A stretch of DNA of 64,000 nucleotides from Opitutus sp. GAS368 (GTDB lineage Bacteria > Verrucomicrobiota > Verrucomicrobiia > Opitutales > Opitutaceae), in the NCBI GenBank assembly GCA_945903545.1, contig CAMDOO010000001.1:1-64000 (forward strand), written 5' to 3'. Made by a program: the position numbers and the translations under genes. This document shows, one piece after another, positions 27,320 through 36,354 of this stretch. The notes beneath the pieces were generated by a model, which was not told where the DNA came from, made no database searches, and was given only the letters and a program-made list of their open reading frames with translations. How positions within the stretch are numbered: position 1 is the first letter of the stretch; each line of letters begins with the position of its first letter.

Positions 27320-30009
27320 ACTGGGGGAAGGGGGGGTGGCGGAGGAGAAGAGCCGGCGGCGCAGGCGTTCGAACGGGGCCTCCACCCCAAGGTAAAACCC
27401 GGCGGCCGCCACCAGCGCGACGAGACAGCCCGCGAGAAGCACGAGGGCGGCGCCGGGCGCCGAGGGTGAAACGAAGGCAAAACCGAGGTTCCGGAATTTG
27501 CCGACGGGCATTCCGCCAGCGGCCGGCCGGCGGTGATCGGGAATTCCGGGTCGAGCGCGTTGGACAGCACGATGGCCCTGCCCTCCGGCAGGGGGCAGCG
27601 GCGGAGCAGTTCCTGCCGGGTGTAATCGCTCACGCAGAGGATTCTCTCCGCCCCCTGCAGGGCGACGCGCTCGGCGAGCCCGAAGTGGCGCCAGACCTCA
27701 ATGCCGTGGGCCACGAGGTAATACTTGAGCCGCGGGTTCAGCTTGCGCGCGGCCCACGCGACCGGCAGCTGGCCGACATGGCCGCAGATGAGGCGGTCGC
27801 AGTTCCGGCTCAGGCGCATGGCGGCGCGGACGAAGCGGGTCTTGCTGCGGCCGCAGCCCTCGCTCTGCACCACGTTGCCCGCGCCGCAGCGGGCGAGGCC
27901 CGCGGGGTCCATCGCCGGGTCGTTCAGCGCCAGCAGGCGCACCTGGTCCTCGGCGGGCGACAGCTCGCACAGCGCCCGCAGGTAGATCTGGAGGATGCGC
28001 GGGATGCCGCCCTCGGAGGCGAAGATCTCCGGGGCCAGCAACAGCGCGCGGCCGGGCAGGGTGGCGGGGCCCGGCGCGGGAGCCGCCAGCTCCACGGGGG
28101 CGGCCGCGGGCGTGGCCGCAACCGTGGTCCGGCGGTTGAGGAACGAAATCAGGACCGCGAGGCTCCAGACCCGCGACCACTCGCGCGTGTCGTTCTTCTC
28201 GAGGTAGCCGGTCCAGAAGTTCCGGACGGTCGGTGCGGAGAACATCCCGCTCTGCTGGATGCTCGAACGGGTGAAGGTATCCTGCAGGAACGGCTTGAGC
28301 TCGTGGCGCATCCAGAGCGGGAACGGGAGGGTGAAGCCCTGCTTGTGCCGATCCGCGAGACCCGGGGGCAGCACGTCGCCGAGCGCCGCGGCGAGTGCCG
28401 CCTTGGGGTGGTGCGGGGTCTCCTTGAAGGCCGCCGGCTGCCGCCACAGCCATTCGACGAACGGACGGTCGATGAACGGGACGCGCAGCTCGAGCGAGCG
28501 CCCCATGCTCATCACGTCGCTGTCGCGGAGCAGCACGTCGGCCATGTAGGTGCGCAGTTCCCAGGCGCTGACCTGCTCGAAGGGTCCTGCGCCCGCCAGT
28601 TCGCGGTCGAGATTGGCCAGTTCCGGATGGAACGGACTGCCGTCGGCGTTGATGCGCCGTATATCCGGGTCGAGGAGGGCCTGGCGTGCCGGCTCGTCAA
28701 ACACCCGGCGCTGCAGCGCGTTCAGGTTGCCGATCGTGGAACCGTACTCGAGAAAGTCCGCCAGCTTCCGGCGGCGGGTGTCGCCCTGCCGGAGCTTTTT
28801 GATCACGGCCCGGCGCAGGGGCGCGGGCATCCGCCGCCACATCCCGATCCAGCCGGCGAGCTTCGGTACCGCGTTGAACGAGGGATAACCGCCGAAGAGT
28901 TCGTCGCCGCCCAAGCCGGACAACGCGACCGTGACCCCGCCGACCCGGGCCGCCTCGCTCGCGTAGTAAGTGTTGATGCCGTCGCCCGTCGGCTGGTCCA
29001 TGCGGCGCAGGATCCGATCGAGGTCCGTGGCGACGCGCGCCCCCGTGAGCACGCTGGCGTGGTGCTCGGCGCCGAAATGCCGGGCCGTCGCCTCCGCAGC
29101 GTCGGCCTCGGAGTAGGCCTTCTCGCCAAAGCCGATCGAGAAGGTCCGCAGCTTCGCACCGCCGACCTTCGTCATCAGCCCGACCACGGCCGCGGAGTCG
29201 AGCCCGCCCGAGAGGAAGGCGCCCACCGGCACATCGGCGAGGACGTGCGCCCGGATCGTGTCCTCCAGGCGCGAACGCAGTTCGCGATGGAATTCCTCCC
29301 GAGTGGCGCAGACGGGGTCGGCGGTGGCGCGGTCGGCAAAGCTCCAGTAGGTGGCGATCGCCAGCTTGCCGGCCCGCCAGTGCGCGCATTCGCCGGGCCG
29401 CAGACTCCGGATGCCGCGGTAAAGCGTGCGCGGGGCCGGCACTGCGAACCACGCAAGGTAATCGGCCACGGCCACCGGGTCGGGTTCGGCGGGGCACTCG
29501 CCGGAGGCGAGGAGCGCCTTGATCTCCGAGGCGAAGACGAGACCGCCCCGGGGCTGCTCGTGGTAGTAGAGCGGCTTGATCCCGAACGGATCGCGGGCAA
29601 GGAAGAGGCTTTGCTCGTCGCGGTCCCACACCGCGAAGGCGAACATCCCGCGCAGCCGCGGCAGGCAGGCCTCACCCCAGGCGGCATAGGCGGCGAGCAG
29701 GACCTCGGTGTCACACTGGGTGCGGAAGCCGTGGCCGCGTGCCGCGAGCTCCGCTTTGAGCGCCGCGAAGTTGTAGATCGCGCCGTTGAAAACGATCCGG
29801 TAGCGGCCGTCCGGCGAGACCATCGGCTGGTGACCGTTCGCCGGATCGAAGATCGCGAGCCGCCGCATGCCGATGGTCGCGGGGCCGTTCGTGTCGACCC
29901 CGGCGTCGTCCGGCCCGCGGTGCAGCATGGCGTCGCACATGCGCCCGACCGCCCCCGCGCGGGATTCAGCGGGGAGGCTGGGGCTGATGATGCCGGCTAT
30001 GCCGCACAT
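27316..30009 (-). CDS. asnB: Asparagine synthetase B fused to a truncated glycosyltransferase
   Basis: 897 residues in three parts. Residues 1-627 are a full glutamine-hydrolysing asparagine synthetase: MCGIAGI with Cys2, synthetase PPi loop LSGGLDSAAV (266-275), and SGLGGDELFGGYPSF. A Pro/Ala linker (629-653) joins the N-terminal half of a GT-B glycosyltransferase (about 654-831, LLLAPEIFASEGGIPR and LCVSDYT). The nucleotide-sugar half is missing. Residues 832-897 are an out-of-frame read of an acyltransferase remnant ending PPPPPLPPV. The synthetase part should be active; the glycosyltransferase part should not. Its stop overlaps the downstream ATG. Confidence 0.85.
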   Translation of the reverse strand: MCGIAGIISPSLPAESRAGAVGRMCDAMLHRGPDDAGVDTNGPATIGMRRLAIFDPANGHQPMVSPDGRYRIVFNGAIYNFAALKAELAARGHGFRTQCDTEVLLAAYAAWGEACLPRLRGMFAFAVWDRDEQSLFLARDPFGIKPLYYHEQPRGGLVFASEIKALLASGECPAEPDPVAVADYLAWFAVPAPRTLYRGIRSLRPGECAHWRAGKLAIATYWSFADRATADPVCATREEFHRELRSRLEDTIRAHVLADVPVGAFLSGGLDSAAVVGLMTKVGGAKLRTFSIGFGEKAYSEADAAEATARHFGAEHHASVLTGARVATDLDRILRRMDQPTGDGINTYYASEAARVGGVTVALSGLGGDELFGGYPSFNAVPKLAGWIGMWRRMPAPLRRAVIKKLRQGDTRRRKLADFLEYGSTIGNLNALQRRVFDEPARQALLDPDIRRINADGSPFHPELANLDRELAGAGPFEQVSAWELRTYMADVLLRDSDVMSMGRSLELRVPFIDRPFVEWLWRQPAAFKETPHHPKAALAAALGDVLPPGLADRHKQGFTLPFPLWMRHELKPFLQDTFTRSSIQQSGMFSAPTVRNFWTGYLEKNDTREWSRVWSLAVLISFLNRRTTVAATPAAAPVELAAPAPGPATLPGRALLLAPEIFASEGGIPRILQIYLRALCELSPAEDQVRLLALNDPAMDPAGLARCGAGNVVQSEGCGRSKTRFVRAAMRLSRNCDRLICGHVGQLPVAWAARKLNPRLKYYLVAHGIEVWRHFGLAERVALQGAERILCVSDYTRQELLRRCPLPEGRAIVLSNALDPEFPITAGRPLAECPSANSGTSVLPSFHPRRPAPPSCFSRAVSSRWWRPPGFTLGWRPRSNACAAGSSPPPPPLPPV
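27323..27511 (-). pseudogene. C-terminal remnant of an acyltransferase-3 protein
   Basis: In the frame of the downstream oxidoreductase, 60 codons read as a last membrane helix (ALVLLAGCLVALVAAAGFYL) and the basic end VEAPFERLRRRLF. That is how OafA-type membrane acyltransferases finish. There is no beginning to this gene: upstream is the body of a glycosyltransferase in another frame. The remnant also lacks a stop before the oxidoreductase ATG. I read it as the right side of a deletion join near 27510-27525. Confidence 0.6.
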
Positions 30010-30193
30010 GGGATGGATTCGGGATGGCTTCGCCCCGTCACTTCCGGTCCGGAAATGACCGGATCAGGGGAGGAATGGACTGGGTCCAAAGGTTAGAGAA
30101 GGCCGGCTGAGGCCTGCCCGGTGTTGATTAACGTCACCCGGAAACGACAGCGCAATCCCTTTGCAGGTATGGGTTTTGCACATTCTCATGACC

Positions 30194-30733
30194 TCAAAGG
30201 CAGATGCTGCGGGCGATCTCGGCTGATTTCTCCGGCGAGGTGAGACGGGCGGCGAGGTGCAGGCCGAAATCGGCCGAGGTGCCGGCACCTCGCGAGGTGA
30301 TGATGCGGCCGTCCTCGACCACGCGTTCGTCAGATAAAATGGCGGTGAGCTCACCAGCCGTGGAGGGATGCGCGGTGTAGCGCTGCCCGGCGAGCAGGCC
30401 GGCATCGTGCAGCACGAGCGGGGCCGCGCAGATCGCAGCAATCCAGCGGCCGGCGCCGGCCTGGCGCCGGACGATCGCCCCGACGCGCGGGTCGGTGCGC
30501 AGGAGCTTCACGCCCGGGCCGCCGGGGAGGAAGACGCAGTCGAAGTCCGCCGTTTCCACGGCGGCAAGGGGAGTGTCAGCGTGCAGCGTGATCCCGCTGC
30601 GCCCCGTGACATGGATCCCGGGCGCGAGGGCGGCGACGGTGACCTCGACGCCGGCGCGGCGCAGCAGATCGATCGGGGTGACGGCCTCGATTTCCTCAAA
30701 ACCTTCCGCGAGGATCACGAGCACTTTAGGCAT
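30194..30733 (-). CDS. DJ-1/PfpI family protein
   Basis: 179 residues, the normal DJ-1 length. It begins MPKVLVILAEGFEEIEAVTP, with the conserved Glu in AEGFEE, and has the nucleophile elbow WIAAICAAPLVLHDAG with the reactive Cys. The pattern is that of the ThiJ/DJ-1 chaperone-deglycase branch rather than a PfpI protease. The frame continues to 30862, but ATG 30733 fits the family start. Cytosolic; likely protection against carbonyl or oxidative damage. Confidence 0.9.
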   Translation of the reverse strand: MPKVLVILAEGFEEIEAVTPIDLLRRAGVEVTVAALAPGIHVTGRSGITLHADTPLAAVETADFDCVFLPGGPGVKLLRTDPRVGAIVRRQAGAGRWIAAICAAPLVLHDAGLLAGQRYTAHPSTAGELTAILSDERVVEDGRIITSRGAGTSADFGLHLAARLTSPEKSAEIARSICL

Positions 30734-30947
30734 GAGCGACCCAACCACGAAACGAGCGGGATGCCATTGTTTTTTCGCGAGGAGAATTGAACCGCGCAAC
30801 ACCCGGAGCTCCCGGGAGGAGGGGACCAAGGCCGCCTGCCCCCCCGGATTGATCCGCGCCATCCGCGGTTAAAACGAATCGGACAGTTCGTGCTCCATGC
30901 CCTCAGTGTCCTCCCATGAAAACGGGATCGGAGACAGGGATTGATTA

Positions 30948-31922
30948 TTAACGCCGCGACCAGATGCGCAGCGACGCCAGCAGGAAGCTCTCCAGCACGG
31001 CCGACTCGTTCAGGTTGAGCCGCAACAGCGCGGTGTCCTGCTCGAGCTTGGCAATGGCGGCGGCGAGCGCGCGGCTTTCGCTGCGGGCGGACTCGGCTTC
31101 GCCGCCGGTGATCTTCGTCAGCGCAAAGGTCCGCGTGGACCGGGCGATCTCGGCGAAGAGCCGGGCGCGCAGGCCGTGGGCGAGGCCGGTCTCGACCGCC
31201 TCCTGCTCGTCGTCACCCAGCTCGGCCGGCAGGCGGGTCTTCTCCACCTCCCATGCGGCTTTGGTCGCCTGTTCCAGGATCGTGCCGAAGCGCGCGACGA
31301 GGCCGTAGATCGTCATGACGTAGTCGCCCACCGCGCCGCGCGCCGGGGTGGGCGAGGAGACGCGGCCCAGCCAGCCGGCATAATCAGTGAGCCACTCGCT
31401 CCAGCCCTCGGCCGTGAGGACGGCGCCGGCCGATGGGAAGCGAAAGTGCAGCACGCGGCTCCGGATCGTCGGCAGCAGCGCGTAGGGCCGGGCGGTGAGG
31501 AGGAGCAGGGTGGTGTGGGCCGGCGGCTCCTCGAGGGTCTTGAGGAAGATATTGGCGGCGGCGGTGTTCATCCGGTCGGCCTCGTGAATGATCGCGACCT
31601 TGTGGCCGGCGATGGCGGACGTGACTTGGACCTTGCCGATCAGCGCGCGGGTGGCGTCGGCCGAGATCTGCCGCATCTTGCCGGCGGGGCGGAGCTGGAA
31701 GAGGTCGGGGTGTCCGCCGGAGGCCTCCGTGGGCCGGAATTCGGCGCCCGCGCCGGGCCGGTGCAGCAGGCGGTCGGCGATGGCGAGGGCCACGGCCTCG
31801 AGCGTCGGCAGGTCGTCGCCGTGGAGCAGGAGGCTGTGCGAGAGCCGGTCGCGCGCGATGGCCTGCTCGATGACCGAGACAGCAGGAGTGCCGGCGAGGG
31901 CGACGGGCCAGGGCGTGGTCAT
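30948..31922 (-). CDS. holB: DNA polymerase III delta prime subunit
   Basis: 324 residues. The AAA+ clamp-loader fold is visible: SHSLLLHGDD replaces the Walker A loop, and VAIIHEADRMNTAAANIFLK is the delta-prime box, followed by LEEPP and LLLTARPYALLPTIRSR with the SRC-like sensor. The usual zinc-binding Cys set is absent. Delta prime normally does not hydrolyse ATP, in line with the lost Walker A. It lies downstream of tmk, the common bacterial order (tmk-holB). The ATG (31922) is only five bases from an 8 x 7-base tandem array. Confidence 0.9.
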   Translation of the reverse strand: MTTPWPVALAGTPAVSVIEQAIARDRLSHSLLLHGDDLPTLEAVALAIADRLLHRPGAGAEFRPTEASGGHPDLFQLRPAGKMRQISADATRALIGKVQVTSAIAGHKVAIIHEADRMNTAAANIFLKTLEEPPAHTTLLLLTARPYALLPTIRSRVLHFRFPSAGAVLTAEGWSEWLTDYAGWLGRVSSPTPARGAVGDYVMTIYGLVARFGTILEQATKAAWEVEKTRLPAELGDDEQEAVETGLAHGLRARLFAEIARSTRTFALTKITGGEAESARSESRALAAAIAKLEQDTALLRLNLNESAVLESFLLASLRIWSRR

Positions 31923-31927
31923 CGGGG

Positions 31928-31983
31928 AGGTCAGAGGTCAGAGGTCAGAGGTCAGAGGTCAGAGGTCAGAGGTCAGAGGTCAG
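31928..31983. repeat. Exact 8 x AGGTCAG tandem array
   Basis: Eight perfect copies of a 7-base unit end five bases upstream of the holB start codon (on the minus strand the unit reads CTGACCT). The array fills the position of the ribosome-binding site and leader. A degenerate partner word (CTGACTTCTGGCTCCCGACC) follows near 32078-32107. Confidence 0.95.
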
Positions 31984-32119
31984 AATCATGGGCAGCAGCT
32001 AGCCGATGTCAGGGAGATGGCAATTGCTGAACGGCTTCATTGGTCCAGCGGCGGCAGGGACTGGTCTGGTTCCGTCCTGACTTCTGGCTCCCGACCTCTG
32101 ACTTCTGCACCTCCGGCGC

Positions 32120-32767
32120 TCACCCGAGGCGCTTCTGCACCGCGGTCCAGATGGCCTTCTCGACGGTCTTCTCCGGCTTGGTGCCGTCGACGACGAAGAA
32201 GCGCTCGGGCATGCCCTTGGCGAGGACGAGGTAACCCTCGCGGACCTTCTTGTAGAACGAGACATTCTCGCGCTCCATCCGGTCGGGCACGTCGGAGGCG
32301 CGCTGGCGCAGGCGGGCGAGGCTGACCTCGGTCGGCACGTCGATCACGATGGTGAGGTCGGGCATGACGTTGCCGACGGCGAAGCGGTTGATGCTTTCGA
32401 CCGGGCCGGCGCCGAGGTTGCGGCCGATGCCCTGGTAGACGGTGGAGGAATCGAGGAAGCGGTCGCTCAAGACGACGGTGCCCTTGACGAGGGCGGGGGC
32501 AATGACCTCGCGGACGAGCTGGGCGCGGGCGGCGGCGAAGAGGAGGAGCTCGGTCTCGGCGCACATCTCGTCGCCCTTGGAATTGTGGACGATGATGTTG
32601 CGGATCTGCTCGCCGATCTCCGTGCCGCCGGGTTCGCGGAGGCTGATGACGTCGCGGCCGGCGTCCTGCAGGCGCTTCGCGAGGTGGGCGATCTGGGTGG
32701 ACTTGCCGCTGCCTTCGGAGCCCTCGAACGAGATGAGCGTGCCAGTGGGTTTCTTCTTGAGAGGCAT
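32120..32767 (-). CDS. tmk: Thymidylate kinase
   Basis: 215 residues. P-loop FEGSEGSGKSTQ (about 14-25), LREPGGTEIGEQIR binding dTMP, and LSDRFLDSSTVYQG in place of the DRY motif, all typical for Tmk. A lid region with RMERENVSFYKKVREGY follows. It phosphorylates dTMP to dTDP. Start codon ATG, 18 bases after the stop of the upstream PfkB kinase, so the two are probably co-transcribed. Confidence 0.95.
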   Translation of the reverse strand: MPLKKKPTGTLISFEGSEGSGKSTQIAHLAKRLQDAGRDVISLREPGGTEIGEQIRNIIVHNSKGDEMCAETELLLFAAARAQLVREVIAPALVKGTVVLSDRFLDSSTVYQGIGRNLGAGPVESINRFAVGNVMPDLTIVIDVPTEVSLARLRQRASDVPDRMERENVSFYKKVREGYLVLAKGMPERFFVVDGTKPEKTVEKAIWTAVQKRLG

Positions 32768-32785
32768 GGCACGAGTCTCGGGAAA

Positions 32786-33892
32786 TCAGCGCCAGTTGGC
32801 GAGAAAGGTTTCCAGATCGTCGAGCGACGGGCTCTTGGCGGTGCGGACGTAATGGCCCGAAGTGCAGACGCCGAGCGTGAGGGCGCCCTCGGGGTCGAGC
32901 CCGAGCACCTGCCCGGTCATGAAGCCGGCGTTGAAGTGGTCGCCGGCGCCCGTGGTGATGAGGGGCTTCTCGGCCAGCGGGCCGGGGACCCAGTAGGTCT
33001 GGTCGCCCTGGGCACAGGCGGCGGACTCGCGGGGGTGCACCACGACGGTGTCGATCGCGAGCATCTTCCGGATGTCCATGGCCATGGTGCGCAGGCCGGC
33101 CTCGTCTTCCTTGACCGGGGCAAAGCCGAGCACGGCGAAGACCTGCTGGGCCTCCTTCAGGTTGAGACCGAGGGTGACGCGGCCAAACGCCTCGAAGCGG
33201 GTGAACACGGAAAGCACGGCGCGCAGGTCCTCGGCGGTGCGCTTCTCCGGGTCGGCGAGATCGAAGAAGAAGCGGCGCGGGGCCTTCGGGAGCTTCGGCA
33301 GCACGTGGTCGGCGAGGTCACGAAGGATTGCGGTGGCGTGCGGGAGCATCGTCCAGTTCACGATCGCGACGAGGCCGGCGGCCTCGATTTCCTTCCGGAA
33401 GTTGTCGGCGCCCATCACCTCGTTGATCTTGGCGGTCGTGACCTCGTCGAGGCTCCGCATGATGCCGAGCATGATCTTGCCGTCCTCGAACTCGACGGCG
33501 GTGGTGTGGGCGGCGCTGCAGAGGGTCTGGACCTTGGCGCGCTTCGCGAGGTCGGCGAAGACCGGGTGGACGTTCGGGTGCCCGAGGGCGCCGACATACG
33601 TGACGGCGCTGCCGTTGGCGAGCAGGGCGCCGGCCATGATCGGGCCGTTGCCGCCGAGCTTTTCCATCGTGGGGTAGAACTCGACGTTGGTGCTCTTGCC
33701 GGCGGCGCCGGCGAGGCGCTTGCTGAAGTCGGTGATCGTGGCGATCGGGGTGAAGTCGGTGCCCGGGCCGCGGCGCTGGCCGACGGCGGTGACGATGGTG
33801 TCCACGAAACCGTCGAGCCCGACCAGGGCGCGGCGTGCGCCGGTGGCGGCGCGTTGGGTGCGGAGGGAGGAGAGGGTGCGTTGGCGGAACAT
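32786..33892 (-). CDS. PfkB-family sugar kinase
   Basis: 368 residues. The PfkB N-terminal Gly-Gly motif appears as MEKLGGNGPIMAGALLANGS. The C-terminal signature TTGAGDHFNAGFMTG holds the anion hole and catalytic Asp. The N-terminus carries about 25 extra residues (MFRQRTLSSLRTQRAATGAR). The substrate cannot be told from sequence; ribokinase- or fructokinase-like activity is the general expectation. First gene of a likely operon with tmk and holB. Confidence 0.88.
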   Translation of the reverse strand: MFRQRTLSSLRTQRAATGARRALVGLDGFVDTIVTAVGQRRGPGTDFTPIATITDFSKRLAGAAGKSTNVEFYPTMEKLGGNGPIMAGALLANGSAVTYVGALGHPNVHPVFADLAKRAKVQTLCSAAHTTAVEFEDGKIMLGIMRSLDEVTTAKINEVMGADNFRKEIEAAGLVAIVNWTMLPHATAILRDLADHVLPKLPKAPRRFFFDLADPEKRTAEDLRAVLSVFTRFEAFGRVTLGLNLKEAQQVFAVLGFAPVKEDEAGLRTMAMDIRKMLAIDTVVVHPRESAACAQGDQTYWVPGPLAEKPLITTGAGDHFNAGFMTGQVLGLDPEGALTLGVCTSGHYVRTAKSPSLDDLETFLANWR

Positions 33893-33993
33893 GGGTGGGG
33901 ATCGAGATCAATTCCGCGGCGGGCCCGCGGCAAACAGATTTCCGGGGGAATTTCCGTTGAAGGCCCGAGGTAAAACCGCCAACTCTCGACACC

Positions 33994-34695
33994 ATGGTCA
34001 TGCAGCTCCTGTTTTCCCCGATTTTTGGTATGAATCTCTTCGAGCTCTTCAAGGGCGTCGACCCCGTGGGACAGGCGATCTCGGTCCTGCTCGGCGTTTT
34101 CAGCATCATCGCCTGGGCGGTCATGTGGAACAAGCACCGCGAGCTGAAGCAGCTGCGCCGCCTTAATCACCTCTTCGAGCGCAACCTCCGGAAGGAGTCC
34201 ACGATCCTGAACCAGCCCGACGCGGGCCGCGACCAGCGCACGATCCCCTACGCCGACCTGTTCGCCGACGCCGTCGAGGCCTACTGGCGCGCGGCGGCGA
34301 TCGGCAAGGAGAAGGGCGAGGACACGCTTCGCGCGCGGCTCGAGCATTCCGAGAACGCGATCCAGCGGGCGCTCGCTCGCCAGACGCTGCGCTACGAATC
34401 GAGCATGATCTTCCTTGCCTCGATCGTTTCCGGCGCGCCCTTCATGGGCATGTTCGGCACGGTCTGGGGCGTGATGGAGGCGTTCAGCTCGATCTCGGGG
34501 GACAGCGTCGGCATCAAGGAGCTCGCGCCCGGTGTCACGGCCGCCCTGTTCACGACGATCATGGGCCTGGTCGTCGCGATCCCGTCCGTCTTCGGCTACA
34601 ACTTCCTGCTCGGCTCGACCAAGCAGCTGATTACCGAGCTGGAAAACTACGCCAGCTCGCTCGCCGACCGGATCGAGCTCGAGAGCACGAAGTAA
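33994..34695 (+). CDS. exbB: ExbB-type proton channel subunit
   Basis: 233 residues with three membrane helices (about 27-44, 140-160 and 182-205). The MotA/TolQ/ExbB core has ASIVSGAPFMGMFGTVWGVM and AALFTTIMGLVVAIPSVFGY. It forms the inner-membrane proton channel with ExbD and powers the TonB-like protein encoded two genes later. The ATG at 33994 is used, but ATGs at 34003 and 34030 are possible. It is divergent from the PfkB kinase gene, with a 101-base gap. Confidence 0.92.
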   Translation: MVMQLLFSPIFGMNLFELFKGVDPVGQAISVLLGVFSIIAWAVMWNKHRELKQLRRLNHLFERNLRKESTILNQPDAGRDQRTIPYADLFADAVEAYWRAAAIGKEKGEDTLRARLEHSENAIQRALARQTLRYESSMIFLASIVSGAPFMGMFGTVWGVMEAFSSISGDSVGIKELAPGVTAALFTTIMGLVVAIPSVFGYNFLLGSTKQLITELENYASSLADRIELESTK

Positions 34696-34707
34696 GGGAC
34701 CACTGCC

Positions 34708-35139
34708 ATGGCCCGCAATTTCCGCCGTCCCCGTTCCGCGCAGCCGATCGCGGACCTGAACGTGACCAACCTGATCGACCTGGGTTTCACGCTCCTCATC
34801 ATCTTCATGATCGCGACCCCGCTGATCGTGAAGGAGCAGTCGATCAAGCTGAACCTGCCCACCGAGACGGCGCGACCGCAGGAAAAGTCCGACAACACGC
34901 CGGTGCAGGCGGTCTCGATCACCAAGGCCGGCGAGATTTTCTGGGGCACGCGCAAGGTCACCATGGCCGAGCTGGCGTCGCTCATGACGGACGCGGACAA
35001 GCGGGCCAAACCGCCGATCATCAGCGTCCGGCCCGACAAAGATGCCATCGTGGAGCGGTTGATGACGGTGATTGATGAGGTGAAAAAGCACCCCAACCTG
35101 AGCAAGAAGTTGGACATCGCGACCCAGCCTGCGAAGTGA
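34708..35139 (+). CDS. exbD: ExbD/TolR-type subunit
   Basis: 143 residues with a short cytosolic start, one membrane helix NLIDLGFTLLIIFMIATPL carrying the proton-relay Asp (residue 26), and a periplasmic domain with the standard ExbD end. It starts 12 bases after exbB and precedes the TonB-like gene by 10 bases, so the three are one operon. Confidence 0.92.
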   Translation: MARNFRRPRSAQPIADLNVTNLIDLGFTLLIIFMIATPLIVKEQSIKLNLPTETARPQEKSDNTPVQAVSITKAGEIFWGTRKVTMAELASLMTDADKRAKPPIISVRPDKDAIVERLMTVIDEVKKHPNLSKKLDIATQPAK

Positions 35140-35149
35140 CGCTTTCCGG

Positions 35150-36019
35150 ATGACGCAACGTCTCTCCAGTGCGATTCTCACCTCGGCCCTGTTCCATGCG
35201 GGGGCCATCGCGCTGATTGTGGCGCTCACTTATCTGGCCGGTCTCCGCACGGGCAAGCCGGTGACTTTCTTCGAACTCGTGGCGGGCGACGGCGACAACT
35301 ACATGGCCACCGAGGCGCCCGCGCTGGGCACCGCCGACGGCAACCCGGCGAATGTGGCCGCACCCGAAGCCCCGGCACCCGCGATGGTGGTGACCGCGAA
35401 GGCCCCGGCGCCCGCTCCGGCGGAGCGGCCCGTGGATTTCTCCAAAGCCGTTCAGAAGGTTGCAGCCAAGGAGACGGCGAAGATCGCCGCCAAGACCAAG
35501 GCCGAGGAGAAGGCGGCCGAGAAGGCCGCGAAGGAGGAGGCGGCCAAGCAGGCGAAGATGACCAAGGAGGAATATGACCGGCAGACCAAGGGCAGCAAGA
35601 CACCGCCGGTCGCTAATCAGAAGACGAATGTCCCCAAGATCGACGCCAAGGGCATCGCCGGCGGCGTGGTGGGCGGCTCGACCGCCAACACCAAGGGCGG
35701 TGCGGGTGGCACGGCGATGACGGCGGCCGCGCGCGGGGTGGTGGAGGGCTACACCTCCCTGCTTAAGGACCGGCTGCAGACCAACCTGCAGGACCAAAGC
35801 CCTCCGGGCCTGAGTGATACCCTGGTAGCCACCGCCTCGATGCGAATGCTGGCGGACGGAACCCTGGCGAGTGGCGTCATCACCAAGTCGTCAGGCAACC
35901 GCGAGTTCGACAAGGCCGTGCTGGATTCCATCCGCCTGACCAAGATGCCGCCGCGGCCGTCCGGCTTCGAGACGGGGACGTTCACCCTGGATTTCAAGGC
36001 CCGGGACAAGAACGAGTAA
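35150..36019 (+). CDS. TonB/TolA-like energy transducer
   Basis: 289 residues. An N-terminal signal anchor (8-29) is followed by a Pro/Ala stretch (about 80-95), an Ala/Lys/Glu-rich helical region (about 105-145), a Gly-rich linker, and a C-terminal TonB-type domain with ASMRMLADGTLASGVITKSSG and FDKAVLDSIRL. The Ala/Lys/Glu helix is more like TolA, so this could be a Tol-type system; no tolB or pal is adjacent. It spans the periplasm and passes the ExbBD proton-driven force to an outer-membrane receptor. Confidence 0.85.
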   Translation: MTQRLSSAILTSALFHAGAIALIVALTYLAGLRTGKPVTFFELVAGDGDNYMATEAPALGTADGNPANVAAPEAPAPAMVVTAKAPAPAPAERPVDFSKAVQKVAAKETAKIAAKTKAEEKAAEKAAKEEAAKQAKMTKEEYDRQTKGSKTPPVANQKTNVPKIDAKGIAGGVVGGSTANTKGGAGGTAMTAAARGVVEGYTSLLKDRLQTNLQDQSPPGLSDTLVATASMRMLADGTLASGVITKSSGNREFDKAVLDSIRLTKMPPRPSGFETGTFTLDFKARDKNE

Positions 36020-36058
36020 CCGGCGGTTGGGGTCGCCCCGGTGGGGCAGACCCGAAGC

Positions 36059-36134
36059 TGGTGGACCCTAGCGGGTTCGAACCGCTGACCTCCTCAATGC
36101 CATTGAGGCGCTCTACCAACTGAGCTAAGAGCCC
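36059..36134 (-). tRNA. tRNA-Ala(GGC)
   Basis: The minus strand folds as a 76-base cloverleaf: acceptor GGGCTCT, D loop AGCTCAGTTGGTAGAGC, anticodon stem CCTCA/TGAGG around ATGGCAT (anticodon GGC, reading GCC), T loop GGTTCGAACC, and an encoded CCA. The acceptor stem has the G3:U70 pair that identifies alanine tRNA. Confidence 0.97.
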
Positions 36135-36331
36135 GTTCCAGCTGACAAGGGTGGAGAAAAATCGGTTTTCCGCCCCCGAATGCAAGTCATATTTCCGCGA
36201 TCGGAAATCTCCGTGTTCTCCGTGTCTCTGTGTGCCACCAATCCGGGGTCGGATATCCGAGAAAGAGACCCTCCTTCGCCGGGCCTACGGAGGGTTCGTC
36301 CAGACGCCATGCTTCTGGCGAAGAGAACGAG

Positions 36332-36354
36332 GAGGCGGCGCGCAGCGCCGCCTC
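36332..36354 (-). terminator. Possible terminator hairpin of fabV
   Basis: GAGGCGGCG and CGCCGCCTC pair around CGCAG directly at the fabV stop codon. On the minus strand it is followed by a pyrimidine-rich TCGTTCTCTTCG rather than a clean U run, so a rho-independent role is only possible. Confidence 0.45.

Noticed and set aside
27466-30096. 876-codon plus-strand open frame opposite asnB
   Set aside because: Shadow of asnB produced by codon bias; no recognisable domain, while the minus strand encodes an intact AsnB.
31928-31983. CRISPR array
   Set aside because: Seven-base units without spacers are a simple tandem repeat; no cas gene is present.
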